Source: Akkermansiaceae bacterium
GTDB taxonomy: Bacteria > Verrucomicrobiota > Verrucomicrobiia > Verrucomicrobiales > Akkermansiaceae
NCBI GenBank assembly: GCA_025362955.1
Contig: JANYFB010000308.1
Coordinates: forward strand, 1 to 48,345
Length of the DNA stretch: 48,345 nucleotides
Direction: 5' to 3'
Shown here: piece after piece, positions 27,123 through 35,820 of the stretch
How positions within the stretch are numbered: the stretch's first letter is position 1
Layout: each line of letters starts with the position of its first letter
Notes under the pieces: generated by a model
What the model was told of the DNA's origin: nothing
What the model saw: the letters and a program-made list of their open reading frames with translations, nothing else
Database searches by the model: none
Made by a program: the position numbers and the translations under genes

Positions 27123-30100
27123 ATAAATTTCTAGCAAATCATTCCCAAGGAACGTTAGGGCTGCTCCTTGCAGCGGGAAAGATCATGGGCGGCTCAATCT
27201 GCAGTTGGCTGTTTTTGATTACCGCACCGGCCGACGCGGCCACGAAATCTTGGGATGGGGGAGGGGCGGTGGATAACTGGAGCGATAGCCTGAATTGGAA
27301 TGCCGACGGCGTGCCGAGTTCGAGTGATGTGGTGGTGCTCGATAACAGCGTGGTCAGCCCGTTGTCGACGATCAATGCCCTGTCCGGCGCCAATTGCGGG
27401 ACGTTGAGGTTCGATGGCACTGTGACTGGTAATTTTCTCAGCTATGCCGGGGCCACGCCTTATGTCCTGAATATTTATGGCGCAACGGTCAATGCCGTGA
27501 ACACCGGCCCGCTCATTACAGTCACTGCGAACGCCCAGTCTTCCTGCGCCGTCAACAAGCTGAATTTTCAGCTTCGCACGAACGGCGAGTTCTATGTCGA
27601 GACCGGGAAAAAGCTCACTCTAACCAACAGTTTTATTTCCGAATCCGGCTCGCGTGTTCTAACGAAATCAGGCGCCGGCACGCTCGACTTTTCGGGTAGT
27701 GGACCAAAAGTGACCTTCACGGGCGGCCTCAACATCGCGGCGGGCATATTCAACCCTTCGGCTCACACGTTATGCCTGCCCACATCAGGAACGATCACCT
27801 TTACGAATCCAGTTGGCACTCCAGCGGAAATCCAGTCCAGCCAAAGTCACACGATTGCCGCTCTCGCCGGTGGAAATGTGGACAGCACCCTTATTGTCAC
27901 AGGCACCAGCGGACTGACGGTGAATGGCTCGGCTAACACCACGTTCGGAGGTGTCATTTTGGACAACGATACCGGAACTAGCCTCACAGCTCTAACTTAC
28001 TCAGGCAGCGGCTCGCTCACGCTTACGGGTGCGAACACCTACTCAGGCGCAACGACCATCACCTCCGGCAAGCTCGCCCTTGGTTCCACGGGTTCCCTCG
28101 ACAGCCTTATTTTTGCAATCTCAGGTGGCGCGAAGTTCGATGTCAGCGCGCTGGCGTCCGGCTTCACCCTTGGCAGCGGCGGCACGCTCACCGGAGGCTC
28201 CGGCGTAAACGCAGGCCTCGTGAGTGGCTCCTTCATCGCAGGGAGCAACTCCACCATCTCGCCGGGTGGCACGGGGACGGGGACACTCTCTTTTTCTAAC
28301 GGTTTCACTCTCGTTTCGGGTGGCCACTTGCCTTTCCACCTCAATAGCACGACGCCGGGTACGGGCTACGATCAACTCCTCGTCACGGGTGGTAACGTCG
28401 CTCTCGCTGGCGACCTGGGTGGTTCCCTGTTGGGCTACGCTCCGGCGATCGGCGATACCTTTTACCTTATCCGCAATACGGGGTCCGGCAGCACGAGCGG
28501 AACCCTCAATGGAATCGCAAATGGCGGCAAGCTGGACTTTGGCGGCCAGTGGTTTCGCGTCAGTTTCACCTCCGTTCAAGGCGGCGCGGGTTTCCAGACT
28601 GCAGGGACCGGAAAAGATGTCGCCATCCAGCGAATCAATGATCCGACTCCCAGTGCATTCAAGGCCTCCATCGTCGGCCCCACCGACCAGAGCGTGGTCC
28701 AACTTCAAATAACTTGGCAGGACAACGCCTCGACTGAAACGGGCTTCCATATTTACCGAGTCGGGGATGGCGGCACTTTGCAACTCGTCTCTACGCTCGC
28801 CGCCAATGCGACATCGTATTCGGAAACGATCTCTGGTTCCTCGATTTTTACTTACGCGATTCAGGCTTTCAATGCCTCTGGCCCAGTCGGCGATCTCAAT
28901 TACGTAACTTCCCCCAACTTGGGGAATACTCTCGCCGACCGCCAGAACTTGATCCTCAACTACCTCAACACTAACACGCCCAATCTCGGCCAGACCGGCG
29001 CCGGCCCGCACCGCGTCGGCCGCACCGGATTCTGGTTCGGCGAGGGCCGCCTGCAACGTGGCGACACCGTTACGGGCCTGAACTACATCGCCACCGCCGT
29101 GGAGGATGCCGATGCCGAAAGCTCCAACGCGGGCTTCTCACTGTGGCCGGGTATGGACGCCTACTTCCGCTGGGGTTCCATGTTCTCTCCCGCGCTAAAA
29201 AGCCGCTATCAGACGATCTACACTTCCGCTTCCCGCTACAACGCGGGCTCGACGCCGAATCAGCGCTTCATGATCTGCGCGGCCTCTTATCTGGCCAACA
29301 CAGTCTGGGGGACCGCTACTAACACGGTCTCCAACGCCGGTTACCAGACCATCAACCTCCTCGGGCAAGTGGATAACACCACGGCCACCGATCACACCGG
29401 CCTGACCTACCTAAAAAAGGAAACCGAGCGCACTCCGCGCCGAGGCTTCGAGGAGGATGACTCCGTCCATTATCTGCACTTCACCCTCGCCCCGACCCGG
29501 ACACTGGCCCTGTTTGCAGCCGATCCAGACCTACGGAACAAGGCTCGGATGGTGTTCGACTACGGCATGGCCGTAGGGGCATCGGGTTGGTCAAACGGCC
29601 GGAGCGCGATTTCCTCCTCCCGCGGTGGTGTCACCGGTCAGCAGAACGCCTACGACATCACGACGCGGACGTATTGGCTCGGATTCGGAGGCGTGACACC
29701 CGGCAGTTTCACCGAAGCCGAAAACACGGCCATTTTCGCCCAGCCTGACTTCACCGGGGTGCTGCCCGAGATCGCCGCTGCCGCCACCGACCGCACGCAG
29801 TCCTACACGCGCAGGTCCATCGCCCAACGCCAGATCGGCCCCGAAGTCATCTACTTCAAGCAAACCTGGATGACGCCGCACTACGCGTTGTGGAGTCAGG
29901 CCGAAGGCGAAGTCGGGTTCAATCCCGGAGACGCTAGCTTTACCCTCAAAAATCTCAACGTCCAGGCGATCCACGATGGCTGGCAGGCTCAACGCTGGGC
30001 GCTGGTGTGGGACGATCCGACCAGTTCCGATTCCCTCATCAGACTAACCGCCCCGACCAACTACAGCACTGCGACGAACGCGGGGATGTCCATCTACGAA

Positions 30101-32083
30101 GACACCCTTCAGAAGGAGGACACGATGGTCGCCGTTTACAACATCCCGACCAACGATTTCACCAGCGGCAACAACGGCGTGTCACCCTGCCACCTGCTCA
30201 ACGGTCACATCTCTCTCAACTACCTCGCGATCACTGACGAAGCGGCCACCAGCGGTCGGATCTTCCTGCATTATAACAACGTCCTGGTTGCCCTCTACCT
30301 CAGCGCGCCTTTTTCCTGGTCTAACGATTTTCAAATCAGCCCATGGAGCAAGGGCTCGCTCGCCGTGGAAACGGCTCCCCTCAGTGACTACCCACAGGCT
30401 ACTGCGGCTGCGCGACTAGCCGCATTTCGAAGCGATGTGCTCACTAATGGAAGTGTCAACATCAGCTCAATCAACGCTACAGCCCCGCGTTTTATCTATA
30501 AAACACGAAAAGGCCGTATCCTCGACCTGACCTATGGCCAAGCCGGCATCGTGGACAGCGATCCCGTGGATTACCTCCAGTGGCCCATGCTGGAGAGTCC
30601 GACGATGTACCAACCGCAAATGGGAAATCTAACCATCACCGGGCCCAACCGCACCATTCTTTATAACTATAACGATTGGACAACGACTATCAACAACCGT
30701 CCGACCCTTTCCTCCACGCCGCTTTTCACGCTTTCCGCTCCTATGGACATTGACCTCGCCACACGGGCAAGTGACGTGGAAACGACTTCCAGTAAATTGG
30801 CCTTCGCCGTAAGCGGTGCGAGCAACGGCACGGTGCAACTCCTGCCGGATGGTCATACGGCGCGCTTTACCCCAACCGCGGGCTACCTCGGTGCTGCGGC
30901 CTACAACATCGCGGTGAATGACCGTGGGATCGATCCGAGGCTTGTGCTGGACTATGACTTCGAATCGCCCTCCACGCTTTCCGGCGGGATAATCGACGTT
31001 TCCCGCAATGCCCGCGACGCTACCGCACAAGCCGTGGCCAGCGGCACCGCGAGCCTTGATGCGGATGTTCCTTCGCCACTCGGTGCTAACAGCGCCCAAT
31101 CCCTGCGGCTCAATGAAAACGGCACGTCGGGCTACCGGCTGTCCCGCACCGTTACGCCGAGCAACCTGCAGATGAGCAATGGGAGCTGGACCTTTGCGAC
31201 CTGGTTCAAGCGGGCAAGTCGCACCACGGACGATTTCATCTTCTACGCTGGAAATGGCGATGGTTTGGGCGGCAGCGGCGATGAACTCCAACTCTGTTGC
31301 GCGGCTAACACAGATACCCTGTCCTTGAAGCATTATAACGCAGCGAATGTAATGGACATTAATCTCTCCTCCGCTGTCACCGTTGGCGTCAATGAATGGC
31401 ATCATGTCGCACTCACATTTACCCGTACCTCCGCGAATACCGGCACTGTGCGGTTATATCGGGATGGTGTGCTTTCCGCCACCTCCACTCCTATCACTTG
31501 GGCGCTGCATCAGGATGTGCCTCTCATCTTCGGTGGCCACGCTTCGACGAGTGCTTCGATCAATCGTTACTTCAACGGTTGGCTCGATGACCTCGCGCTT
31601 TTCCGCGGAGCGTTAGATGCTGGCGAACTTGCCAATCTCGCTCGGCAGAGTGTGGCTACCTTTGGGGGGCTCAGTGCAGGCGGTACGGTGAACGTCATGG
31701 TTCTCACGCCATTGCAGGCATGGCGTCGGCAATATTTCGGCACCACCGCGAATACAGGCGCAGCAGCCGATACGTCTGATCCCGACGGCGACGGCGCGGC
31801 CAACTTGCTCGAGTATGCGCTCGGAACCGCCCCGGATTCCGCAGCCTCCACTGTGAAGCCCGTACTGGGAAAATCTGGGAATTTTCTGACCTTGAGCTTT
31901 TCCCGATTGCGCGGCGACCTCACCTACGTGGTCGAGGGAAGCTCCAATCTTACCACATGGTTGCCCGTTGCCAGTAACCCCGGCATGGTCGGGGGGGCTG
32001 TTACGGTGACTGACAGCTTCAATATTTCTAACTCGAATCCGCCTCGCCGCTTCCTGCGCCTGCGGGCAATGTCCACTCCATGA
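27119..32083 (+). CDS. Giant secreted multidomain protein: autotransporter-like repeats, FN3, unassigned toroid enzyme, LamG, C-terminal sorting-like domain
   Basis: A 1654-aa exported protein whose ATG overlaps the stop of the previous giant gene. Signal peptide to 'APADAAT' near residue 40. Residues 45-500 are autotransporter-associated beta-strand repeats ('GSGSLTLTGANTYSGATTI'). FN3 at about 510-595. Residues 600-1185 are a helical toroid followed by a beta-sandwich ('GPHRVGRTGFWFGEGRLQRG', 'RGFEEDDSVHYLHFTLAP'), an enzyme-like module I cannot assign; a polysaccharide lyase is the likeliest reading. A cadherin-like domain (1195-1270) and a LamG domain (1275-1515, 'VNEWHHVALTFT') follow. 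The last 120 residues repeat the C-terminal domain of the preceding protein. Confidence 0.8.
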   Translation: MNKFLANHSQGTLGLLLAAGKIMGGSICSWLFLITAPADAATKSWDGGGAVDNWSDSLNWNADGVPSSSDVVVLDNSVVSPLSTINALSGANCGTLRFDGTVTGNFLSYAGATPYVLNIYGATVNAVNTGPLITVTANAQSSCAVNKLNFQLRTNGEFYVETGKKLTLTNSFISESGSRVLTKSGAGTLDFSGSGPKVTFTGGLNIAAGIFNPSAHTLCLPTSGTITFTNPVGTPAEIQSSQSHTIAALAGGNVDSTLIVTGTSGLTVNGSANTTFGGVILDNDTGTSLTALTYSGSGSLTLTGANTYSGATTITSGKLALGSTGSLDSLIFAISGGAKFDVSALASGFTLGSGGTLTGGSGVNAGLVSGSFIAGSNSTISPGGTGTGTLSFSNGFTLVSGGHLPFHLNSTTPGTGYDQLLVTGGNVALAGDLGGSLLGYAPAIGDTFYLIRNTGSGSTSGTLNGIANGGKLDFGGQWFRVSFTSVQGGAGFQTAGTGKDVAIQRINDPTPSAFKASIVGPTDQSVVQLQITWQDNASTETGFHIYRVGDGGTLQLVSTLAANATSYSETISGSSIFTYAIQAFNASGPVGDLNYVTSPNLGNTLADRQNLILNYLNTNTPNLGQTGAGPHRVGRTGFWFGEGRLQRGDTVTGLNYIATAVEDADAESSNAGFSLWPGMDAYFRWGSMFSPALKSRYQTIYTSASRYNAGSTPNQRFMICAASYLANTVWGTATNTVSNAGYQTINLLGQVDNTTATDHTGLTYLKKETERTPRRGFEEDDSVHYLHFTLAPTRTLALFAADPDLRNKARMVFDYGMAVGASGWSNGRSAISSSRGGVTGQQNAYDITTRTYWLGFGGVTPGSFTEAENTAIFAQPDFTGVLPEIAAAATDRTQSYTRRSIAQRQIGPEVIYFKQTWMTPHYALWSQAEGEVGFNPGDASFTLKNLNVQAIHDGWQAQRWALVWDDPTSSDSLIRLTAPTNYSTATNAGMSIYEDTLQKEDTMVAVYNIPTNDFTSGNNGVSPCHLLNGHISLNYLAITDEAATSGRIFLHYNNVLVALYLSAPFSWSNDFQISPWSKGSLAVETAPLSDYPQATAAARLAAFRSDVLTNGSVNISSINATAPRFIYKTRKGRILDLTYGQAGIVDSDPVDYLQWPMLESPTMYQPQMGNLTITGPNRTILYNYNDWTTTINNRPTLSSTPLFTLSAPMDIDLATRASDVETTSSKLAFAVSGASNGTVQLLPDGHTARFTPTAGYLGAAAYNIAVNDRGIDPRLVLDYDFESPSTLSGGIIDVSRNARDATAQAVASGTASLDADVPSPLGANSAQSLRLNENGTSGYRLSRTVTPSNLQMSNGSWTFATWFKRASRTTDDFIFYAGNGDGLGGSGDELQLCCAANTDTLSLKHYNAANVMDINLSSAVTVGVNEWHHVALTFTRTSANTGTVRLYRDGVLSATSTPITWALHQDVPLIFGGHASTSASINRYFNGWLDDLALFRGALDAGELANLARQSVATFGGLSAGGTVNVMVLTPLQAWRRQYFGTTANTGAAADTSDPDGDGAANLLEYALGTAPDSAASTVKPVLGKSGNFLTLSFSRLRGDLTYVVEGSSNLTTWLPVASNPGMVGGAVTVTDSFNISNSNPPRRFLRLRAMSTP

Positions 32084-32102
32084 TCCAGCATTCCCTTACT
32101 CT

Positions 32103-34268
32103 ATGATATCACACCGTTACTCGATCCTGTTAAATCTGGCGGTTTTTGGCCTCGCCGGTTTCGCTATGGCGAAAGACAAAAGCCTTACCCTCTACGTTTC
32201 CCCCAGCGGTGACAACGCCCGCGACGGGCACACGGAAGCAGGAGCGTTCCAGTCAATCAATCGCGCCCGAGATGAAATTCGCAAACTTAAATCCGGCGGG
32301 ACGATGCCTGACAATGGGGTCACCGTCGAAATTCTGGGGGGTAAGTATGTGTTGAAGGATTCCCTCGATTTCAATGAATCGGATTCGGGCACCGCCCCGG
32401 CACCGGTGATCTATCGCGCCTTCAGAAATCAGACTGTGGAGCTAATCGGCGGGCGGGTGTTGCAGACCTCAGACCTGCGCCCTGTTGCCGACGCAGCGAT
32501 GTTGAAACGCCTCGATCCTGCGGCGAAGGGCAAGGTGCTTTGCGCATCAATCGCGGCGCTTGGCTTGAGCCACGCAGATCCATATCCCCCAAAATTCGAT
32601 GATAACGGCGGGATTTTCGAATTGTTTTGGAACGGCAAACGCCTGCCCATTTCGCGCTGGCCTAACGAAGGCTGGACGACCATGAAAGCGGCCATCGTCA
32701 ACGGGGATAACAAGACGCCCGGCGTGTTCGAGTATCGCGATGACCGCCCCGAACGTTGGGTGAACAATCCCAACGTCTGGCTCAAAGGACAGTGGCGGGT
32801 GGCCTGGGAGGAACCGGCGATCAAGGTCGCAAAGATTGACGCTGTCGCACGCAAGATCACCTTTGCCGAAGGGATCGCCCAAGGCATCGGCAATAAATAC
32901 ACGCGCCCAGCCGGTAACGGCAAGGAACCTTGGTGCGCGCTGAATCTTCTGGAGGAAATCGACACGCCGGGCGAGTGGGCAATCGATTTCGCCACCCGGA
33001 CATTGTATTTCTGGCCACCGGATGGCTCGGGTGAACTGAGTATTTCGCAACTCGAAAAGCCGATGATCACGGTGAACGGAGCGGCTCATTTGCAATTCAT
33101 CGGCCTGACTCTCGAATGTTCGCTCGGTGATGGTATAGTCATCCAAAAAGCGGAGTCGAACCTGATCGCCGGGTGCACCTTTCGCAACCTGGCTAAGAGT
33201 GGGGTGGTGATAGACGGTTACCGCAGCGGTGTGCGAAGTTGTGACATGTATGATCTCGGCGCGGGATGCATCCAGATTTCCGGCGGCGATCACAAACAGC
33301 TCACCCGATCGGAGAACTTCGTGATCAACAACCATCTGCATGACTACGGGAAATTGAAGGCAATGTATTCCGCAGCGGTGGATGTTGGCTTCGGTGGTGC
33401 TTCGAATGCGGTAAATCACAAGATCGCAGTGGGCGTGCGGGTGGCTAACAACCTGATCCACGATGCTCCGCGTGACGCCGTGCTGGTGTCCGGTCAGGAC
33501 AATCTCTTCGAGTTGAATGAAATCTATCGCTGCGGTTTCGCCTCGGCGGATGTAGGCGCATTCTACTCATGGCTCGACTGGACAATCCGCGGAGTGGTCA
33601 TCCGCCACAACTACATTCATGACACTGTCGGCGGAGTGAATCCAGATGATGGTGCGTCAGGTAGCCTTATTGAGGGCAATATCTTCGCCGGTCCGCGCAC
33701 CGGTGTTTGGATTGCCTCCGGCTCGGATCACATCACGACTAACAACATTTTTATAAAAAACGAAGGGCCGGTGTTCGGCATGGACGATCGTGGTGTAAGC
33801 CGGGGCTACGCAAAGAATCCAAAACTGCTAGATGGTGTCAATGGGATCAAGCCACAGGAAAAACCGTGGTCCAAGCATTTCCCGGAGATGGCCACTTTGC
33901 TTGAAAGCCATCCCGAACTTCCTTTGCGGACAAAGTTCACCAAAAACCTCGTCGTGATCCAGAGCGGAGATCCTCTAAATTTGAAGTTAAACAAGGAGAA
34001 CAAGGCAAATCCCGCCCTGTTTGAAAGCAGCGGAAATTTTGTTACAGCTACCGATCCCGGTTTCATGGATGTGGCTAACGGAAATCTTGGGCTAAAATCG
34101 GACTCCGAAGTTTTCAGTAAAATCCCCGGCTTCAAGCCGATCCCATTCGAGAAGATCGGACTCTTAAAAGATGAGTATCGTCGCAAATTGCCAGACAGCA
34201 GTGTCACCCGCCGTCCCAAGGGTAATCCGATGTTTAAGAAAGAGGACGAGAAAAATTTCGGCACATGA
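32103..34268 (+). CDS. Secreted right-handed parallel beta-helix enzyme
   Basis: A 721-aa exported protein. After a signal peptide ending 'GFAMAKD' comes the pattern 'LYVSPSGDNARDGHTEAGAF', the typical opening of beta-helix glycosidases and lyases such as the GH141/GH120-like groups. The helix coils are visible from about residue 330 to 570 ('ESNLIAGCTFRNLAKSGVVI', 'GSLIEGNIFAGPRTGVWIAS'). A 'FELFWNGKRLPISRWPNEG' block near 175 is common in this architecture. Exact family and sugar specificity are not decidable by eye; a glycosidase acting on side chains is plausible from the context. It lies 19 bp after the giant gene. Confidence 0.78.
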   Translation: MISHRYSILLNLAVFGLAGFAMAKDKSLTLYVSPSGDNARDGHTEAGAFQSINRARDEIRKLKSGGTMPDNGVTVEILGGKYVLKDSLDFNESDSGTAPAPVIYRAFRNQTVELIGGRVLQTSDLRPVADAAMLKRLDPAAKGKVLCASIAALGLSHADPYPPKFDDNGGIFELFWNGKRLPISRWPNEGWTTMKAAIVNGDNKTPGVFEYRDDRPERWVNNPNVWLKGQWRVAWEEPAIKVAKIDAVARKITFAEGIAQGIGNKYTRPAGNGKEPWCALNLLEEIDTPGEWAIDFATRTLYFWPPDGSGELSISQLEKPMITVNGAAHLQFIGLTLECSLGDGIVIQKAESNLIAGCTFRNLAKSGVVIDGYRSGVRSCDMYDLGAGCIQISGGDHKQLTRSENFVINNHLHDYGKLKAMYSAAVDVGFGGASNAVNHKIAVGVRVANNLIHDAPRDAVLVSGQDNLFELNEIYRCGFASADVGAFYSWLDWTIRGVVIRHNYIHDTVGGVNPDDGASGSLIEGNIFAGPRTGVWIASGSDHITTNNIFIKNEGPVFGMDDRGVSRGYAKNPKLLDGVNGIKPQEKPWSKHFPEMATLLESHPELPLRTKFTKNLVVIQSGDPLNLKLNKENKANPALFESSGNFVTATDPGFMDVANGNLGLKSDSEVFSKIPGFKPIPFEKIGLLKDEYRRKLPDSSVTRRPKGNPMFKKEDEKNFGT

Positions 34269-34279
34269 TCTAAACTGTT

Positions 34280-35815
34280 ATGAAGATAATTTCGCTACAT
34301 GTAGTCTTCGGAGTTTTATGGTGGAACCTTGCATCCGCAGAAGTCCGACCCAACTCGCTTTTCAGTGACCATGCGGTCCTGCAACAATCAGCCGAGGTGC
34401 CTGTGTGGGGCACTGCGAGAGATGGGGAATCGGTCACGGTTGAGTTCCAGAATCAGAAAGTCACGACCATCGCTGCCAACGGAACGTGGATGGTGCGATT
34501 CAAAAACCTGAAGCCCGGCGGCCCCTTCATCATGTCATTACAGGGGGACAATCAGATTGTTCTCAAGGATCTGCTGGTGGGCGAGGTCTGGCTATGCACT
34601 GGGCAATCTAACATGGAATGGGCGCTGGCAAAATCTGATGGCGGCGCGGAGGCAGTGGCCAGTGCTAACAACTCCATGCTAAGAATGTGCCGCGTGCCAC
34701 ACAATCCGCAGCTGACTCCGCAGAGCGAAATGAAGGTCAAATGGGAGGAAACCAATCCTACCACCGCGAAATATTTTTCCGCGATTCCTTACTGGTTTGG
34801 TGAAAAAATACAAAAGGAAATCGGTGTTCCGGTCGGCATCATCAACAGCGCGTATGGTGGCACTGGGATTGAAGCGTGGCTGTCGGCGGAAACTCTCAAA
34901 AGGGGACCGTGGCCACAGAATAAATGGACCGATCCCACCCTGGCGAAAGCCGAATACGATCAGAGAGCGGAATCTGCCCGTCCTCTCAAAGAAAAATACG
35001 AAGCCGACAAAGCCTCCGCTCGCGATCAAAAACTTCCATCACCGCCCATGCCATCGGGATTAGTTGGTGAATTCAAGGGCGTCACCACAGTTTGGAACAG
35101 TGAGGTCGCTCCCATGTTGAATTATCGGATTCGCGCTGTGGCGTGGTATCAGGGGGAGAGCAATGCCTATGTCGGTGTCGCGAGTACATACAAAGATTTG
35201 CTTCCCGCACTGATTAAAGAATGGCGTGCTGGCTTTAATCAACCCGACCTGCCATTCTTGATTTTTCAAATTGCCCGTAACCGCAAATGGCAGACCGATC
35301 CCAATGAAAAAAGTGGGAATGCCGAGCTGCAGGAAGCGCAGCTGAAAACCGCTCTAACCACTCCCCACACGGCTCTGGTTGTCACCAACGATATGGGAGG
35401 ACCCGATGTCCATTACACAGGAAAAGAACCCGTGGCAGTTCGTGCTACGAAAGCAGCTCTTAGCTTGGTTTATGGTCGCGAAATTTCCAGCTCCAGCCCG
35501 ATCTATCAGTCCGTTGAATTTCTTGCTAACCAAGCCATCGTTCACTTCACTCATATCGACGGAGGCTTGGATGCGAGGGAAGGGGCACTCACCGGATTTG
35601 TGATTGCGGGCAAAGATCAGAAATTCGTTTTCGCGGAGGCCAAGATCGAAGGCGACACGGTGATTGTCAGTAGCTCAGATGTGCCAGAACCCACTGCCGT
35701 GCGTTACGGTTGGGCCGATTTGCCAAAAGTAAATCTATTTAATAAATCAGGCTTCCCCGCGTCTCCGTTCCGTACCGACTCCTGGTCAATTAATCAAACC
35801 AGTCCCCCAAAATAG
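34280..35815 (+). CDS. Sialate-O-acetylesterase-like (SGNH) carbohydrate acetylesterase
   Basis: A 511-aa secreted esterase of the SASA/SGNH type. Signal peptide 'MKIISLHVVFGVLWWNLASA'. The nucleophile block 'GEVWLCTGQSNMEWALA' is near residue 105, the Gly block 'INSAYGGTGIEAWL' near 190, the Asn block 'WYQGESNAYVG' near 290, and the Asp-His pair 'GGPDVHYTGKEPVAVRA' near 375, so the catalytic set is complete. It begins with the jelly-roll domain usual in these esterases. It should remove O-acetyl groups from sugars; together with the neighbours this suggests that the target polymer is acetylated. It is 11 bp from the preceding gene. Confidence 0.9.
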   Translation: MKIISLHVVFGVLWWNLASAEVRPNSLFSDHAVLQQSAEVPVWGTARDGESVTVEFQNQKVTTIAANGTWMVRFKNLKPGGPFIMSLQGDNQIVLKDLLVGEVWLCTGQSNMEWALAKSDGGAEAVASANNSMLRMCRVPHNPQLTPQSEMKVKWEETNPTTAKYFSAIPYWFGEKIQKEIGVPVGIINSAYGGTGIEAWLSAETLKRGPWPQNKWTDPTLAKAEYDQRAESARPLKEKYEADKASARDQKLPSPPMPSGLVGEFKGVTTVWNSEVAPMLNYRIRAVAWYQGESNAYVGVASTYKDLLPALIKEWRAGFNQPDLPFLIFQIARNRKWQTDPNEKSGNAELQEAQLKTALTTPHTALVVTNDMGGPDVHYTGKEPVAVRATKAALSLVYGREISSSSPIYQSVEFLANQAIVHFTHIDGGLDAREGALTGFVIAGKDQKFVFAEAKIEGDTVIVSSSDVPEPTAVRYGWADLPKVNLFNKSGFPASPFRTDSWSINQTSPPK

Positions 35816-35820
35816 TATTT

